In this document: piece after piece, positions 1-8,886 of the stretch
Layout: every line of letters starts with the position of its first letter
Numbering within the stretch: the stretch's first letter is position 1
Source of the DNA: an uncultured bacterium
GTDB lineage: Bacteria > Cyanobacteriota > Vampirovibrionia > Gastranaerophilales > JAILCC01
Direction of reading: 5' to 3'
Length of the DNA stretch: 64,000 bases
NCBI GenBank assembly: GCA_949283935.1
Contig: CASDUJ010000027.1
Span: forward strand, 1-64,000
The notes under the pieces: model-generated
Told to the model about the DNA's origin: nothing
Databases searched by the model: none
The model's input: only the letters and a program-made list of their open reading frames with translations
Position numbers and translations under genes: made by a program

Positions 1-1
1 G

Positions 2-286
2 GAAGAAGCTACAAAAACATTAGAAAGAATAGATAATTTCAAAGACACATTAGTAGAAGCGAGATCAAAAATAGGTGCCACAAGAAATCGTCTTGATTCA
101 ATTTTAGAGTCACAAAATATAAGAGTAGAAAATTTATCATCTTCCCATTCAACAATTGTTGACACAGATTTTGCATTAGAAGCAGCACAACTAACCAAAT
201 CACAAATTTTACAACAAGCTACCACATCACTTTTGATGCAAGCAAATCTTAATCCTTCATTTGCTTTAAAACTTCTTTCAAATTAA
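2..286 (+). CDS. Flagellin, C-terminal part (truncated by window edge)
   Basis: The reading frame is open from base 2 to the stop at 284-286 and encodes 94 residues of a flagellin C-terminal helix domain. It carries the typical run VDTDFALEAAQLTKSQILQQ and ends in ALKLLSN, the hydrophobic D0 end that packs in the filament core. The 5' part lies outside the window. It differs from the complete flagellin at 7565 (which ends ALSILQG), so the genome has at least two flagellins. A terminator follows directly, so this is the last gene of its transcript. Confidence 0.9.
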   Translation, partial: EEATKTLERIDNFKDTLVEARSKIGATRNRLDSILESQNIRVENLSSSHSTIVDTDFALEAAQLTKSQILQQATTSLLMQANLNPSFALKLLSN

Positions 287-355
287 ACAAACAGAATTAT
301 TCAAGATATCGAAAACAAACAATGCTCAAAAATAAATAATCAAGTAACGTTTAAT

Positions 356-378
356 TCCCTGATTTCAGGGATTTTTTT
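356..378 (+). terminator. Rho-independent terminator after flagellin
   Basis: The arms TCCCTGA and TCAGGGA (356-362 and 365-371) are separated by only two bases and followed by seven T. It lies 70 bases after the flagellin stop. Confidence 0.85.
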
Positions 379-400
379 ATCAATAAATTTCAATAAAGCT

Positions 401-430
401 TTTACATATTTTTTATTTTTCTTATATAAT
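401..430 (+). promoter_or_regulatory. Sigma-70 type promoter for bamA-skp
   Basis: TTTACA at 401-406 and TATAAT at 425-430 are separated by 18 bases; a second TATAAT lies at 432-437. It follows the flagellin terminator and would give a 5' leader of about 70 bases for the outer-membrane assembly gene. Confidence 0.6.
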
Positions 431-510
431 GTATAATATCGTTAGAGCTTGGAATATTTTGAAATTCTATGCCACAATGTTGTGAGAAAAAAGCACCTAG
501 GAATTAGCAG

Positions 511-2502
511 TTGAAAGCAAAACAGATTATAATATCTACACTTATTATAATGTTATGTGCCCAAAATTCAGCAAAAGCTGGTTGGGGAGGTTTTCATGTT
601 CCTTGGGAATTATTTAAAAGAAAGCAAAAACCTCAAATAGAAGAACAGAATTCTGTTCAAGAAAATATTGAAGCACCTGTTTTAAGAGAACCACGTTTTG
701 ACGAAGCTGATGAAGTAGTAGAAGAATCTCCAATCATAAAACCTGATAAAAATGCTGTTTACATAAAAGATATTCAAATTACAGGGAATACTTTAGTAAA
801 AACAGAAGCAATACTTGAGGCTATGTCTGCAAAATCAGGAATGATATACGACAAAGAATTGGTTAAAGTAAATCTTCGAGAAATTTATAATATGGGATAC
901 TTTTCGGACAAAATAAAAGCAGTTCCCACTATTACTAAAGACGGAGTTATTTTAAATATTCAAGTGGAAGAAAATGTTCCAATAACAGGATTTGTAATAA
1001 AAGGTAATGAAGTTGTTTCAACAAAAGAAATTCAAAAAATTTTGGATGAACAAGTTGGTATGCCGCAAAACATTGTAGTAATAAACAAAGCTATTAATGC
1101 TATAGAAGAATATTATGCCCAAAGAGGTTATATATTGGCAAGAGTGATGAATATATATGATGAACCGGATGGAACAATTTTTGTTGAAATTAATGAAGGT
1201 GTCATAGATGAAATTAAATATAGCGGTAACACAAAAACTAAAGATTATGTAATAGCTAATAATATATCTGTTGTTCCAAACACAGTGTATAACGATAATA
1301 TAATGCAAAAAGATATTATGAGATTATATAACACCCAAGCTTTTGGTAATGTTAAACGTTCACTTTCTCCTTCAGAAAAAGATCCTTCAAAATATTGTCT
1401 TACAGTAGAAGTAGAAGAAAAAAGAACGGGAAGTATATCTGTAGGGGGAGGTCTAGATTTAACTACAGGTCTTTTTGGTACTTTAGGTTATGCTGACAAA
1501 AATTTCTTAGGAAGAGGTCAACAAACATCTCTGTCTTTCTCAACAGGTACAGGTGCAATGATGGGAGGAGATGATGTATTAAATAGAGCTGATTTTCAAG
1601 CTGAAGCTAAGTTTATTGAGCCAAGACTTTTGGGCTCAATGACTTCAATGGAAATAGGTGCTTTTGGAACAAGTTGGGCTAGTTTTCAAATTCCTTTAGC
1701 TATGGAACAACGATTTGGTGGTAGTATTGAATTTGCAAGACCTTTGAAAAAATATCCCCATATGACAGCAGGAATAGGTTTTGGTGTTGAATACGATAAA
1801 ATTAAAGAAGGAGATGAAGATCAAGCAAGAAGACTTTTCCAAGCTGTTAATGAAGATTTTTCACAAAGAGCAGATCAACTTACCAGCGGACTTTTCTTGT
1901 CAGCTTCTCCAACGTTAATTTTTGATACACGCGATAATCCTATGATGCCTCGTAGCGGAGTTTTTGCAATGGGAAAATTGAAAGGGGCTATAGATGCAAC
2001 AGATTTTGATACAAAATACTTAGCAGCTACAGGTAGTGTTAAAAAGTTTTTCCCAGTTGCTAAAAAATCTACACTTGTTACGTCAGCTCGTGCTGGTGGA
2101 AAATTATATGGTGATATGCCAGAATTTGCTTCTTATAGATTGGGTGGCGCACGTGCTGTTAGAGGTTTTAAAGAAGGACATGTTGGTAGAGGTTATGGCT
2201 ATGTTTCAGGTTCAGTAGAATACAGAACGCCTATTCCTTTTTTGGATAGACTTACCAGTAATCAAATTGTTAATAATACAAGAATTGCGGCATTTGTTGA
2301 TGCAGGACAAATTTTGTCTCCATCTGTTACCCAAAAATTGTACGGTTGGCCAGGGTATGCTATTTCTGCTGGTTTAGGTATGAGATTTTTTGTTCCCGGT
2401 TTGGGGCCGCTTAGTATAGATTATGGTATTCCGCTTACAAATGTTGGTGATAATAATTCAAAATCAGGACAATTTACGTTCTTCTTTGGGGAAGCATATT
2501 AG
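511..2502 (+). CDS. bamA: Outer-membrane assembly protein BamA / Omp85
   Basis: This is the beta-barrel insertase that folds outer-membrane proteins (known for the family). The 663 residues start at TTG; a signal peptide ends near residue 23 (AKA before GWGG). About three POTRA repeats follow (roughly residues 82-156, 157-232 and 233-308), each with the GN(T/E) turn such as ITGNTLV, IKGNEVV and YSGNTKT. A C-terminal 16-strand-type barrel holds the VRGF lid-loop motif near residue 548. The N-terminal linker rich in E and P (residues 38-80) is not part of a POTRA. Skp/OmpH follows 45 bases downstream, the classic pairing. Three rather than five POTRAs resembles cyanobacterial Omp85; that count is by eye. 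Confidence 0.93.
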   Translation: MKAKQIIISTLIIMLCAQNSAKAGWGGFHVPWELFKRKQKPQIEEQNSVQENIEAPVLREPRFDEADEVVEESPIIKPDKNAVYIKDIQITGNTLVKTEAILEAMSAKSGMIYDKELVKVNLREIYNMGYFSDKIKAVPTITKDGVILNIQVEENVPITGFVIKGNEVVSTKEIQKILDEQVGMPQNIVVINKAINAIEEYYAQRGYILARVMNIYDEPDGTIFVEINEGVIDEIKYSGNTKTKDYVIANNISVVPNTVYNDNIMQKDIMRLYNTQAFGNVKRSLSPSEKDPSKYCLTVEVEEKRTGSISVGGGLDLTTGLFGTLGYADKNFLGRGQQTSLSFSTGTGAMMGGDDVLNRADFQAEAKFIEPRLLGSMTSMEIGAFGTSWASFQIPLAMEQRFGGSIEFARPLKKYPHMTAGIGFGVEYDKIKEGDEDQARRLFQAVNEDFSQRADQLTSGLFLSASPTLIFDTRDNPMMPRSGVFAMGKLKGAIDATDFDTKYLAATGSVKKFFPVAKKSTLVTSARAGGKLYGDMPEFASYRLGGARAVRGFKEGHVGRGYGYVSGSVEYRTPIPFLDRLTSNQIVNNTRIAAFVDAGQILSPSVTQKLYGWPGYAISAGLGMRFFVPGLGPLSIDYGIPLTNVGDNNSKSGQFTFFFGEAY

Positions 2503-2547
2503 TTTATATTTGTGTTAAAATTATTTTTGTAGATAAAGGAGATAAGC

Positions 2548-3006
2548 ATGAACCTATTTAAAAAAATTTCAATTAGCTTTTCGTTTTTGGCTGTTTTGTT
2601 GTTGGTAACTCCAGCATTTGCTCTTACAGCTACTGTAGATGTTGACAGAGTTCTTTTTGAATATTCAAAAGCTAAAACTGCTGCAGAGCAATTTAAAACT
2701 CAAGAAGAAAGTTTGCAAAAAACTTTAATAGAAGCTCAAAAGAAAATAAAAGAAACTACTTCACCTGTTGAAAAGAAAAATCTTGAAAATACTTATGATA
2801 AAAAACTAAAAGAACAAGCAGAAAAAATTAAAACGGAACAACTAAAAAAACTTCAAGAAATAGAAGCAGATGTTTTTGCTGCTATTGATAAAGTAAATAA
2901 TGGTAAATATGATTTGATTTTGAAAAAATCTGCAACTATATATTGTCCAAATGATATTACAGAAGAAGTATTGAAACGTTTAAATGGAAGCAAAACTGTT
3001 AAATAA
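2548..3006 (+). CDS. skp: Periplasmic chaperone Skp/OmpH family
   Basis: A 152-residue secreted protein. A signal peptide (hydrophobic 8-23, cleavage after AFA) precedes a short beta segment, TATVDVDRVLFEYSKAK, then a long charged coiled coil (about 45-115) and a short C-terminal strand region. This is the Skp/OmpH layout: a trimeric holdase that carries unfolded outer-membrane proteins to the Bam complex. AAAGGAG lies 7 bases before ATG. The position directly after bamA supports the role. Confidence 0.88.
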   Translation: MNLFKKISISFSFLAVLLLVTPAFALTATVDVDRVLFEYSKAKTAAEQFKTQEESLQKTLIEAQKKIKETTSPVEKKNLENTYDKKLKEQAEKIKTEQLKKLQEIEADVFAAIDKVNNGKYDLILKKSATIYCPNDITEEVLKRLNGSKTVK

Positions 3007-3019
3007 GTTTTTGATGTAT

Positions 3020-3048
3020 TTGCCAAATAGTTTTTTAAACAGTATAAT
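3020..3048 (+). promoter_or_regulatory. Sigma-70 type promoter for the CNNM gene
   Basis: TTGCCA (3020-3025) and TATAAT (3043-3048) are spaced by exactly 17 bases. Transcription would start near 3055, just before an inverted repeat (3057-3080). Confidence 0.7.
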
Positions 3049-3056
3049 TAAAAAGA

Positions 3057-3080
3057 CTTCTGTTTTGTGACAAACAGAAG
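3057..3080 (+). repeat. Inverted repeat at the predicted mRNA 5' end
   Basis: CTTCTGTTT (3057-3065) and AAACAGAAG (3072-3080) form a perfect 9-bp stem with a 6-base loop. There is no T-run after it, so it is not a normal terminator. It lies in the leader of the following transporter gene, about 40 bases before its start codon. Confidence 0.6.
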
Positions 3081-3121
3081 CGTTAGTTGAGCAAAAAGAA
3101 AGGGTTTTAATCGGATAAATA

Positions 3122-4462
3122 ATGAGCGAGAGCGACATACTTGTTTTTAATTTTATATTAGTAATTTTGTTATTATTTACAAATGGTTTTTTTGTGGCAT
3201 CGGAGTTTGCTCTTGTAAGCGTTAGGCATACTAGGCTTGCTCAATTATCAAATGAAGGTAATACTAATGCAAAAATAGCTTTGCAAGCTGTACATCATAT
3301 AGACAGATATATTGCTGCTACGCAATTAGGAATTACAATTGCAAGTATTGGCTTAGGTTGGGTAGGTGAAGCTGCTTTGGTGAAACTTATTTTGCCAATA
3401 TTTAATTTTATTCCTTGGATTGATGCTCAATTAGCTACAGCTCATACTATTTCTGTTTTTATTGCCTTTTCGGTTATTACTCTTATGCATGTGGTTATAG
3501 GAGAATTAATGCCTAAGTCAATTGCTTTGGAATTTCCTGAAAAAACTGCATTAATTGTTGCCAGACCTATGCATTTTGCTGCTGTGGTTTTTAAACCTAT
3601 GATTTTTGTTTTGAATGGTTTTGGTAATTTTTTGTTAAGATTAATAAATATTCATCCTGGAGAACATCATTTAGCCCATTCTACTGAAGAATTAAATATG
3701 CTTATTGATGCAAGTTACAACGAAGGAGTAATTAATGAAACAGAAAAAGATATGTTGCAAAATGTATTCAAATTTTCTGATTTGTCTGCTAAACAAGTAA
3801 TGGTTCCTCGCCCAGATATAACTTGTATTCCTGTGGATATAACCATTGATGAACTAAACAAAATTACTTGTGAATCTCAATATACCAGATATCCTGTGTA
3901 TGAAAATGATTTAGATAACATAATAGGAATTTTACATATTAAAGATATTTATGCATCTTCTTTGTGTGGTGAATTTGACATAACAAAATTAATAAGAAAA
4001 CCTATGATGGTCCCTGAAACTGTTAGTATTGATAGGTTAGTTTTAGATTTCAAAAAGAAACAAAGTCAAATGGCAATAGTAATTGATGAATTTGGCGGAA
4101 CTGCAGGTTTAATTACTCTTGAAGATGTTTTGGAAGAAATTTTTGGCGAAGTACAAGATGAATTTGATTCTGATGAAGAAGAAGATCTCATTAAAATTTC
4201 CGAAAATTGTTATGAAGTTAATGCAATGATGAGAACAGATGAACTTTCTGAATTTTTTAATGTAAAAATAGAAGATGAAGATGTAGACACAATAGGTGGA
4301 TTTGTTGTTAAACAACTTGGTAGATTAGCTGAAATAAATGATACTGTTGTGTATGAAAATTTGGAATTTGTTGTAAAAGAAATTTCAAAAACTCGAATTA
4401 CAAAATTAAGAATTAACATTATTCCGAAAGCTTCTTCAGAAGAGAATGAACAAGAAGAATAA
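3122..4462 (+). CDS. CNNM/CorC-HlyC family membrane protein (hemolysin-like, CBS domains)
   Basis: 446 residues with the full family layout: a DUF21/CNNM transmembrane domain (residues 1-190, with FFVASEFALVSVRHTRL near 24 and hydrophobic segments near 8-28, 65-90, 105-130 and 140-165), a CBS pair (about 205-330, starting VMVPRPDI) and a C-terminal CorC_HlyC domain (about 345-430). Family members are implicated in Mg2+ or Co2+ homeostasis; annotation as a hemolysin is historical. It is a single gene behind its own promoter. The C-terminal acidic stretch DSDEEEDL between the CBS and HlyC domains is ordinary for the family. Confidence 0.88.
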   Translation: MSESDILVFNFILVILLLFTNGFFVASEFALVSVRHTRLAQLSNEGNTNAKIALQAVHHIDRYIAATQLGITIASIGLGWVGEAALVKLILPIFNFIPWIDAQLATAHTISVFIAFSVITLMHVVIGELMPKSIALEFPEKTALIVARPMHFAAVVFKPMIFVLNGFGNFLLRLINIHPGEHHLAHSTEELNMLIDASYNEGVINETEKDMLQNVFKFSDLSAKQVMVPRPDITCIPVDITIDELNKITCESQYTRYPVYENDLDNIIGILHIKDIYASSLCGEFDITKLIRKPMMVPETVSIDRLVLDFKKKQSQMAIVIDEFGGTAGLITLEDVLEEIFGEVQDEFDSDEEEDLIKISENCYEVNAMMRTDELSEFFNVKIEDEDVDTIGGFVVKQLGRLAEINDTVVYENLEFVVKEISKTRITKLRINIIPKASSEENEQEE

Positions 4463-4473
4463 AAATTTTGTTC

Positions 4474-5067
4474 TTATTTTTTTGAAATTTCCATTCCTTT
4501 TATAAGTGTTTTTAATTCTTTTAAATCTTCTTCACTTTCAATGGCTTTTATTGCTGTTATAACAAATTCAAATTGATTTTTGTTTTTACAAATTTCTGTA
4601 ATTTTCTCTATAATTTCTTGAAAATTTTTTTGAGGATTAGTGTGCGTTTGATATTCTATTTCCCCATTTTTATGGTAAATTTTCGTGTATGTTTCATTGC
4701 CATTACCATAATAATCAACTCTTAAGTCATTTATTAAATTTAGCGAGTGTACATTTGCAATAGTAGTAGATACTTCAGTAATTGTATTATTATTTTCGTC
4801 AATTTGCACACTAAATCCGTCAGATCCATTTTTTATCAATCTTCTTTGAGGTGTTTCAATAAACATACTGCCTATTTCGTTAATTAACCAATTTAAATTA
4901 ACATTGTATGCGAAACCTATTTTAGAAAGCATATCAAATCCTGGTTTGACAATTTCATTTTCATATTTACTTATTGCTGTAAGTTTTACATTACAAGCTC
5001 TGGCAAGTTCTTCTTGCTTTATATCTAATTCTTTGCGTAATTGTTTTAAACGTTGTGCAAAACGCAT
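4474..5067 (-). CDS. Xre-family HTH transcriptional regulator
   Basis: 197 residues. Residues 5-60 form an Xre/Cro helix-turn-helix, with LKQLRKELDIKQEELA and a recognition-helix region ending ISKYENE. The remaining 135 residues have no domain I recognise; they contain a beta-rich middle and a helical lysine-rich C-terminus. The start is set by GGGGGAAAT just before ATG. It is convergent with the CNNM gene (11 bases apart). The target is unknown; nothing next to it suggests a toxin partner or a phage. Confidence 0.8.
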   Translation of the reverse strand: MRFAQRLKQLRKELDIKQEELARACNVKLTAISKYENEIVKPGFDMLSKIGFAYNVNLNWLINEIGSMFIETPQRRLIKNGSDGFSVQIDENNNTITEVSTTIANVHSLNLINDLRVDYYGNGNETYTKIYHKNGEIEYQTHTNPQKNFQEIIEKITEICKNKNQFEFVITAIKAIESEEDLKELKTLIKGMEISKK

Positions 5068-5095
5068 ATTTCCCCCTGAGCCTTACACGGCTTTA

Positions 5096-5125
5096 ATTAT
5101 ATCACGAGTATGTTTTGAGGGGCAA
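5096..5125 (-). promoter_or_regulatory. Promoter of the Xre regulator gene
   Basis: Read on the minus strand, TTGCCC (5125-5120) and TATAAT (5101-5096) are spaced by 18 bases. A small hairpin (AGCC...GGCT, about 5079-5092) lies between the predicted start site and the gene, a possible operator or attenuating structure. Confidence 0.55.
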
Positions 5126-5178
5126 GAAATTTTATGAAGAGTTTTATATTGCTAATAAAATGGTATAAAAAACTAATT

Positions 5179-6597
5179 TTAAACTTTTATTCTTTTTATA
5201 AATTCTATTGCTTCTTTTTTGTTTTTTATATTACCTATGATTTGTGCATCTTTAAGTTTTTTAATTATTTCGCCAAGTTTTTTATCCTTTTTTATATTTA
5301 AAATTTGGGCAATTTCATTTCCATCAATAAGTTTAGGAATTGGTTTGAGATTTTTTTCGTATTTTTCATACATTTTAAGATATTTGGTTAGGGCATTTAA
5401 ATTATTTTCGGTTATTTCTTTAGTAATTGCAGGTCCTTGTGCTGCTAATCTATCTGCCATTGCCAGTAATAATACGTCTATTGTGTAGTTTCCCAGTTTC
5501 CTAAACATTCTTGTTATTGCTTTATCTTCTGCTTCTTTTTCTTCTTTTGCCAGTTGAGATGGGTATATATGATTTTTTACTAATGTTGTTATGTATTTAA
5601 TTTGAGATTTGCTAAATTTCATCTCTTTTAAATATGGTTTTAAAAGCTCCGCACCTACTGAATCATGATTTATAAAACGATGTCTGCCCGTTTCATCTAT
5701 GCTCCAAGTTAATGGTTTCCCTACATCGTGTAACAAACTTGAAAGCTTTAGTAAAGACATGTATTTTATTCCTGTTGCTTGGTAACTGTTAAGCTTATTT
5801 TGTGCAAATTTATCTAAAGTAGGTATTTGTATTTCTATTTGGTGTATTGTTTCTATTGAATGATCTATTAAATTTAAATGATGATGCGTGTTTTTAGGTA
5901 TTTGTTCTTCTTTTTCTAAAAATTCAAATAATATATACAAAATTCCATTTTCTTTCATCTTTTGTATGTACTTTGCACTATTTGTGCCTTCAAATAATTT
6001 TAGTAATTCTGTTAAAATACGTTCAGGTGCAACATTTTTGATTAACTGACAGTGCTTTTGGGCTAATTTTTCAGTTTCTTCGTCTATTTCAAAATTAAGT
6101 ATAGATGCAAATCTAAAAATTCTTAAAATTCTTAGTGGGTCATCTGTTAAATTCTTTTCACTTATTATTTTAATTATTTTATTTTCTAAATCTGATATGC
6201 CGTTAAAATTGTCTAATATTTTAACTTTAGGAAAAATTTGCATAGCAATTGAGTTTATTGTTAAATCTCTTCTTTGCAAATCACGTTGAATATTATCATT
6301 TTCGCATCTTGCAAAATCGAAATAATGTGTTTTGTCTTTATCAACAACTCTAGCTATTTCATGTTTTTCATCTAATAAAATAAAATATCTTCCTGTCTGT
6401 TGAGCAAAATTTTTTGCAAGATTAATTGCATTTTCTCCTTTTACTATAAAATCTATGTCAAAATTTTCTTTAGAAAAAAATTTATCTCTGATATATCCTC
6501 CAACAATATATAAAGATGATTGTTTTCTTAAGAAAGGTTTTATCTCTTCAGTAATATTTGTTTTTGATATTGTGTTTTGACTAAAATTCGTATTCAT
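5179..6597 (-). CDS. cca: CCA tRNA nucleotidyltransferase / polyA polymerase family, with HD domain
   Basis: 472 residues. The class II nucleotidyltransferase head is clear: GGYIRDKFF near 33 followed by the DID metal motif in FDIDFIV, and RRDLTINSIAM, the usual neck motif. A head/neck/body helical part is followed by an HD domain with LLHDVGKPL near 288. It adds or repairs the 3' CCA of tRNA. The HD domain form can also carry phosphohydrolase activity. It matters here because the tRNA-Ser at 8934 lacks an encoded CCA. It overlaps the end of rsmE by 17 bases, so the two are co-transcribed. A pure polyA polymerase cannot be excluded. Confidence 0.85.
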   Translation of the reverse strand: MNTNFSQNTISKTNITEEIKPFLRKQSSLYIVGGYIRDKFFSKENFDIDFIVKGENAINLAKNFAQQTGRYFILLDEKHEIARVVDKDKTHYFDFARCENDNIQRDLQRRDLTINSIAMQIFPKVKILDNFNGISDLENKIIKIISEKNLTDDPLRILRIFRFASILNFEIDEETEKLAQKHCQLIKNVAPERILTELLKLFEGTNSAKYIQKMKENGILYILFEFLEKEEQIPKNTHHHLNLIDHSIETIHQIEIQIPTLDKFAQNKLNSYQATGIKYMSLLKLSSLLHDVGKPLTWSIDETGRHRFINHDSVGAELLKPYLKEMKFSKSQIKYITTLVKNHIYPSQLAKEEKEAEDKAITRMFRKLGNYTIDVLLLAMADRLAAQGPAITKEITENNLNALTKYLKMYEKYEKNLKPIPKLIDGNEIAQILNIKKDKKLGEIIKKLKDAQIIGNIKNKKEAIEFIKRIKV

Positions 6598-7318
6598 ATA
6601 TTACTCCTGCTAAAGCACTTATTGCCGCAGTTTCTGCTCGGTATATTAAGTTTGAAATTGTTGCTGTGTAAAATTGATTCTTTTCAAAAAATTCAATTTC
6701 TTTATCTTCAAAACCTCCTTCAGGTCCTATAATTATCAATATGCTTTGTGCTTTGAGATTTGTTCTTAATATTTCTTTCAAATTTTTTTGAGCATGCCTT
6801 TCTACACAAGCAATAATCATGTCATAATTGGGGGCATGTGATTTTAATTTTTCCCAACTATCAAGGTAATGTATGAAGGGTTTATCTGCTCTTTCACATT
6901 GTTTACAGCTTTCTTCTGCAATTTTTTCCCACTTTTTTATTTTGCTTTTGATTTCCTTTTCACTGAATTTGGGAACACTTCTGCTAGATGGCATAATGTA
7001 AAGATTTTTGGTCCCAAGTTCTGTCATTTTTTGAATAACAATATCCATTGCGTTGGCTTTTAAAGTGCATTGAAGTAAGTCAAGTCTAAAGTTTAGTTTT
7101 TTGTTAGATTGGTAAGCATGGAGAATTTTGGCTTTAATTTTATTTTTGTTTGCCTCTATTATCTTTGTCTTGTAGGCTGTTTCTGTTTCATCAATTAATA
7201 AAAGTTCATCGTTTATTTTTAGTCTTAGTACGCAAAAAATGTGCTTTATAAGATTTTTATCAGTTATAATGGCATGCTCATCTTGAATATCTTTTGACAT
7301 AATTGAAAATTGTGGCAT
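6581..7318 (-). CDS. rsmE: 16S rRNA m3U1498 methyltransferase RsmE
   Basis: 245 residues with an N-terminal PUA-like domain (about 1-70) and a C-terminal SPOUT trefoil-knot methyltransferase domain. Knot signatures are visible: IIIGPEGGFEDKEI near 195 and ISNLIYRAETAAISAL near 222. It methylates U1498 of 16S rRNA in the 30S subunit using SAM. CAGGAG lies a few bases before ATG. First gene of the rsmE-cca unit. Confidence 0.92.
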   Translation of the reverse strand: MPQFSIMSKDIQDEHAIITDKNLIKHIFCVLRLKINDELLLIDETETAYKTKIIEANKNKIKAKILHAYQSNKKLNFRLDLLQCTLKANAMDIVIQKMTELGTKNLYIMPSSRSVPKFSEKEIKSKIKKWEKIAEESCKQCERADKPFIHYLDSWEKLKSHAPNYDMIIACVERHAQKNLKEILRTNLKAQSILIIIGPEGGFEDKEIEFFEKNQFYTATISNLIYRAETAAISALAGVIYEYEF

Positions 7319-7478
7319 TTCTACTCCTGACTTGCTTTTTCCTTTGTTTTGTAAACAGTTTTTTGTTTGATCTTTATACTACTTTTGTATGATATTAGAA
7401 AAAAATTTTAATTAGCTAAAAGCCTTATCATACTTTAGTATAAGACAAATTTTAAAAAAAAACAGAAGAAATTATAGC

Positions 7479-7505
7479 TAAAGATTTATTTCAAATTGCC
7501 GTTAT
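7479..7505 (+). promoter_or_regulatory. Sigma-28 (FliA) flagellar promoter
   Basis: TAAA (7479-7482), exactly 15 bases, then GCCGTTAT (7498-7505), against the FliA consensus TAAA-N15-GCCGATAA. It lies 60 bases before the flagellin start codon. Late flagellar genes are classically read by FliA, so position and sequence agree. Confidence 0.8.
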
Positions 7506-7564
7506 AAATGGTGAGAGTTACAAATGGAAATTTATTTAGAGTTATTAATACAGGAGAGTAAAAA

Positions 7565-8410
7565 ATGGCACTTTACATCAACTCAAACGTTTCCTCTATG
7601 ATTTCTCAAAGGTATTTGACCAAAAATACAAATGGTTTGGCTCAATCTTTAGAGAGATTATCTTCAGGCTACAAAATTAACCATGCTGGTGATGATGCAG
7701 CAGGTTTGGCTTTGTCTGAAAGTTTAAGGTCCCAAATTAGAGGTACAGACCAAGCAATTGATAACATCCAAGATGGTGTTAACATGTTACAAATCGCCGA
7801 AGGTGGTTTGGAAATTATTGGAGAAAGTCTCCAAAGAATTAGAGAATTGACAGTTCAATCTGCAAATGCTACTTATGCAACAGCTGAACGTCAATCTATG
7901 TTAAATGAAATTCAAGAAAGAATTAAAGAAATTTCAAGAATTTCAAAAACAGCTACTTACAACGGAATTTCTCTATTGGATTCTACTGCGTCAAGTATAG
8001 TATTGCAAATTGGTGCAAGCTCTGATCCTACTTCAACTTTAGATATTAGAGATGCTTTTGGCGTAATTAATGCAACAACTTTAGGAATTACTTTGGAAGG
8101 TGTTACAGGCGCAAATTGGACACCTGAACAAATGAGAGACTATATGGATATTCTTGACCAAGCAATTTCAGATGTTGTTAGTGCACGTTCTATGATAGGG
8201 GCATACCAAAATAGGGTTGAATGTGCTCAAGACAATCTTTTGATTATGCAAGAAAATTTACAAGCATCTGAATCAAGAATTAGAGATACAGATATAGCTG
8301 AAGAAACTTCTACTTTGGCAAAATACCAAATTCTTCAACAAGCTTCAGCTAGTGTACTTTCTCAAGCTAACCAATTAACCGCAGTTGCCTTATCAATCTT
8401 ACAAGGGTAA
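7565..8410 (+). CDS. Flagellin, short form (D0/D1 only)
   Basis: 281 residues, the length of minimal flagellins that have only the D0 and D1 domains and no variable D2/D3 insertion. The N-terminal block includes INSNVSSMISQRYL and LERLSSGYKINHAGDDAAGL; the C-terminal block includes SRIRDTDIAEETS and ends in ALSILQG. It is the filament subunit exported by the flagellar type III system. AGGAGAG lies ahead of ATG. It is monocistronic: sigma-28 promoter upstream, strong terminator downstream. The GDDAAGLALSE stretch and C-terminal domain are the regions recognised as TLR5-binding in other flagellins (known from the family, not tested here). Confidence 0.95.
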   Translation: MALYINSNVSSMISQRYLTKNTNGLAQSLERLSSGYKINHAGDDAAGLALSESLRSQIRGTDQAIDNIQDGVNMLQIAEGGLEIIGESLQRIRELTVQSANATYATAERQSMLNEIQERIKEISRISKTATYNGISLLDSTASSIVLQIGASSDPTSTLDIRDAFGVINATTLGITLEGVTGANWTPEQMRDYMDILDQAISDVVSARSMIGAYQNRVECAQDNLLIMQENLQASESRIRDTDIAEETSTLAKYQILQQASASVLSQANQLTAVALSILQG

Positions 8411-8461
8411 TTAGTATCTAAAATACTAATCCCCTGAAAAATGAATATACTCTCCCTGTAT

Positions 8462-8486
8462 AGCCAGCTTTGTGCTGGCTTTTTTA
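8462..8486 (+). terminator. Rho-independent terminator after flagellin
   Basis: AGCCAGC (8462-8468) pairs with GCTGGCT (8474-8480) over a 5-base loop, then a run of T. Confidence 0.9.
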
Positions 8487-8501
8487 TTTATTTGGTTAAT
8501 T

Positions 8502-8819
8502 TTACATTTGTTTAGTTTCTTTTAAAATCCATTCTAAGTAAGATTTACTTCCATTTATTATGGGAATTTCAATAATTTCAGGAATTTCGTATGAATGTAT
8601 TTCTGCAATTTTTTCTTTTATTTGCTCAAATAAAATTGAACGGCTTTTTATTAAAAGAGTGTATTCTTCGTCTTCTGTTATTTTATTGTTCCACAAATAA
8701 ATTGATTTTATTTTGGGAATAATATTTACACAGGCAGCAAGTTTGTTTTTAACTAAAATTTTAGATATTTCATAAGCTGTTTCATTATTATTTACATTAC
8801 ACAAAATAATAGAGTACAT
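8502..8819 (-). CDS. cutA: CutA1 divalent-ion tolerance family protein
   Basis: 105 residues from the chosen ATG at 8819, which has AAAGGG 9 bases upstream; an upstream in-frame ATG at 8873 would add 18 unlikely residues. CutA signatures: LVKNKLAACVNIIP, a following IYLWNNKI, LLIKSRSI and HSYEIPEIIEIPI. It forms a small PII-like trimer linked to copper or divalent metal tolerance in E. coli; the true role is unsettled. Single gene. Confidence 0.92.
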   Translation of the reverse strand: MYSIILCNVNNNETAYEISKILVKNKLAACVNIIPKIKSIYLWNNKITEDEEYTLLIKSRSILFEQIKEKIAEIHSYEIPEIIEIPIINGSKSYLEWILKETKQM

Positions 8820-8886
8820 AAATTTTCCCTTTAATTTTTCTTGAGCATAACATTTGTTTTTGTAAATAGTCAAATATCATAAATAC

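Noticed and set aside
1018-1308. Minus-strand ORF inside bamA
   Set aside because: Overlaps a clear gene on the other strand and its protein is low-complexity, rich in I, Y and F, as antisense of AT-rich coding sequence.
4474-5067. Toxin-antitoxin or phage repressor role for the Xre protein
   Set aside because: No toxin-like partner or phage gene lies next to it; the neighbours are housekeeping genes.
7508-7561. 17-codon ORF in the flagellin leader
   Set aside because: No ribosome site, and it overlaps the ribosome site of the flagellin gene.
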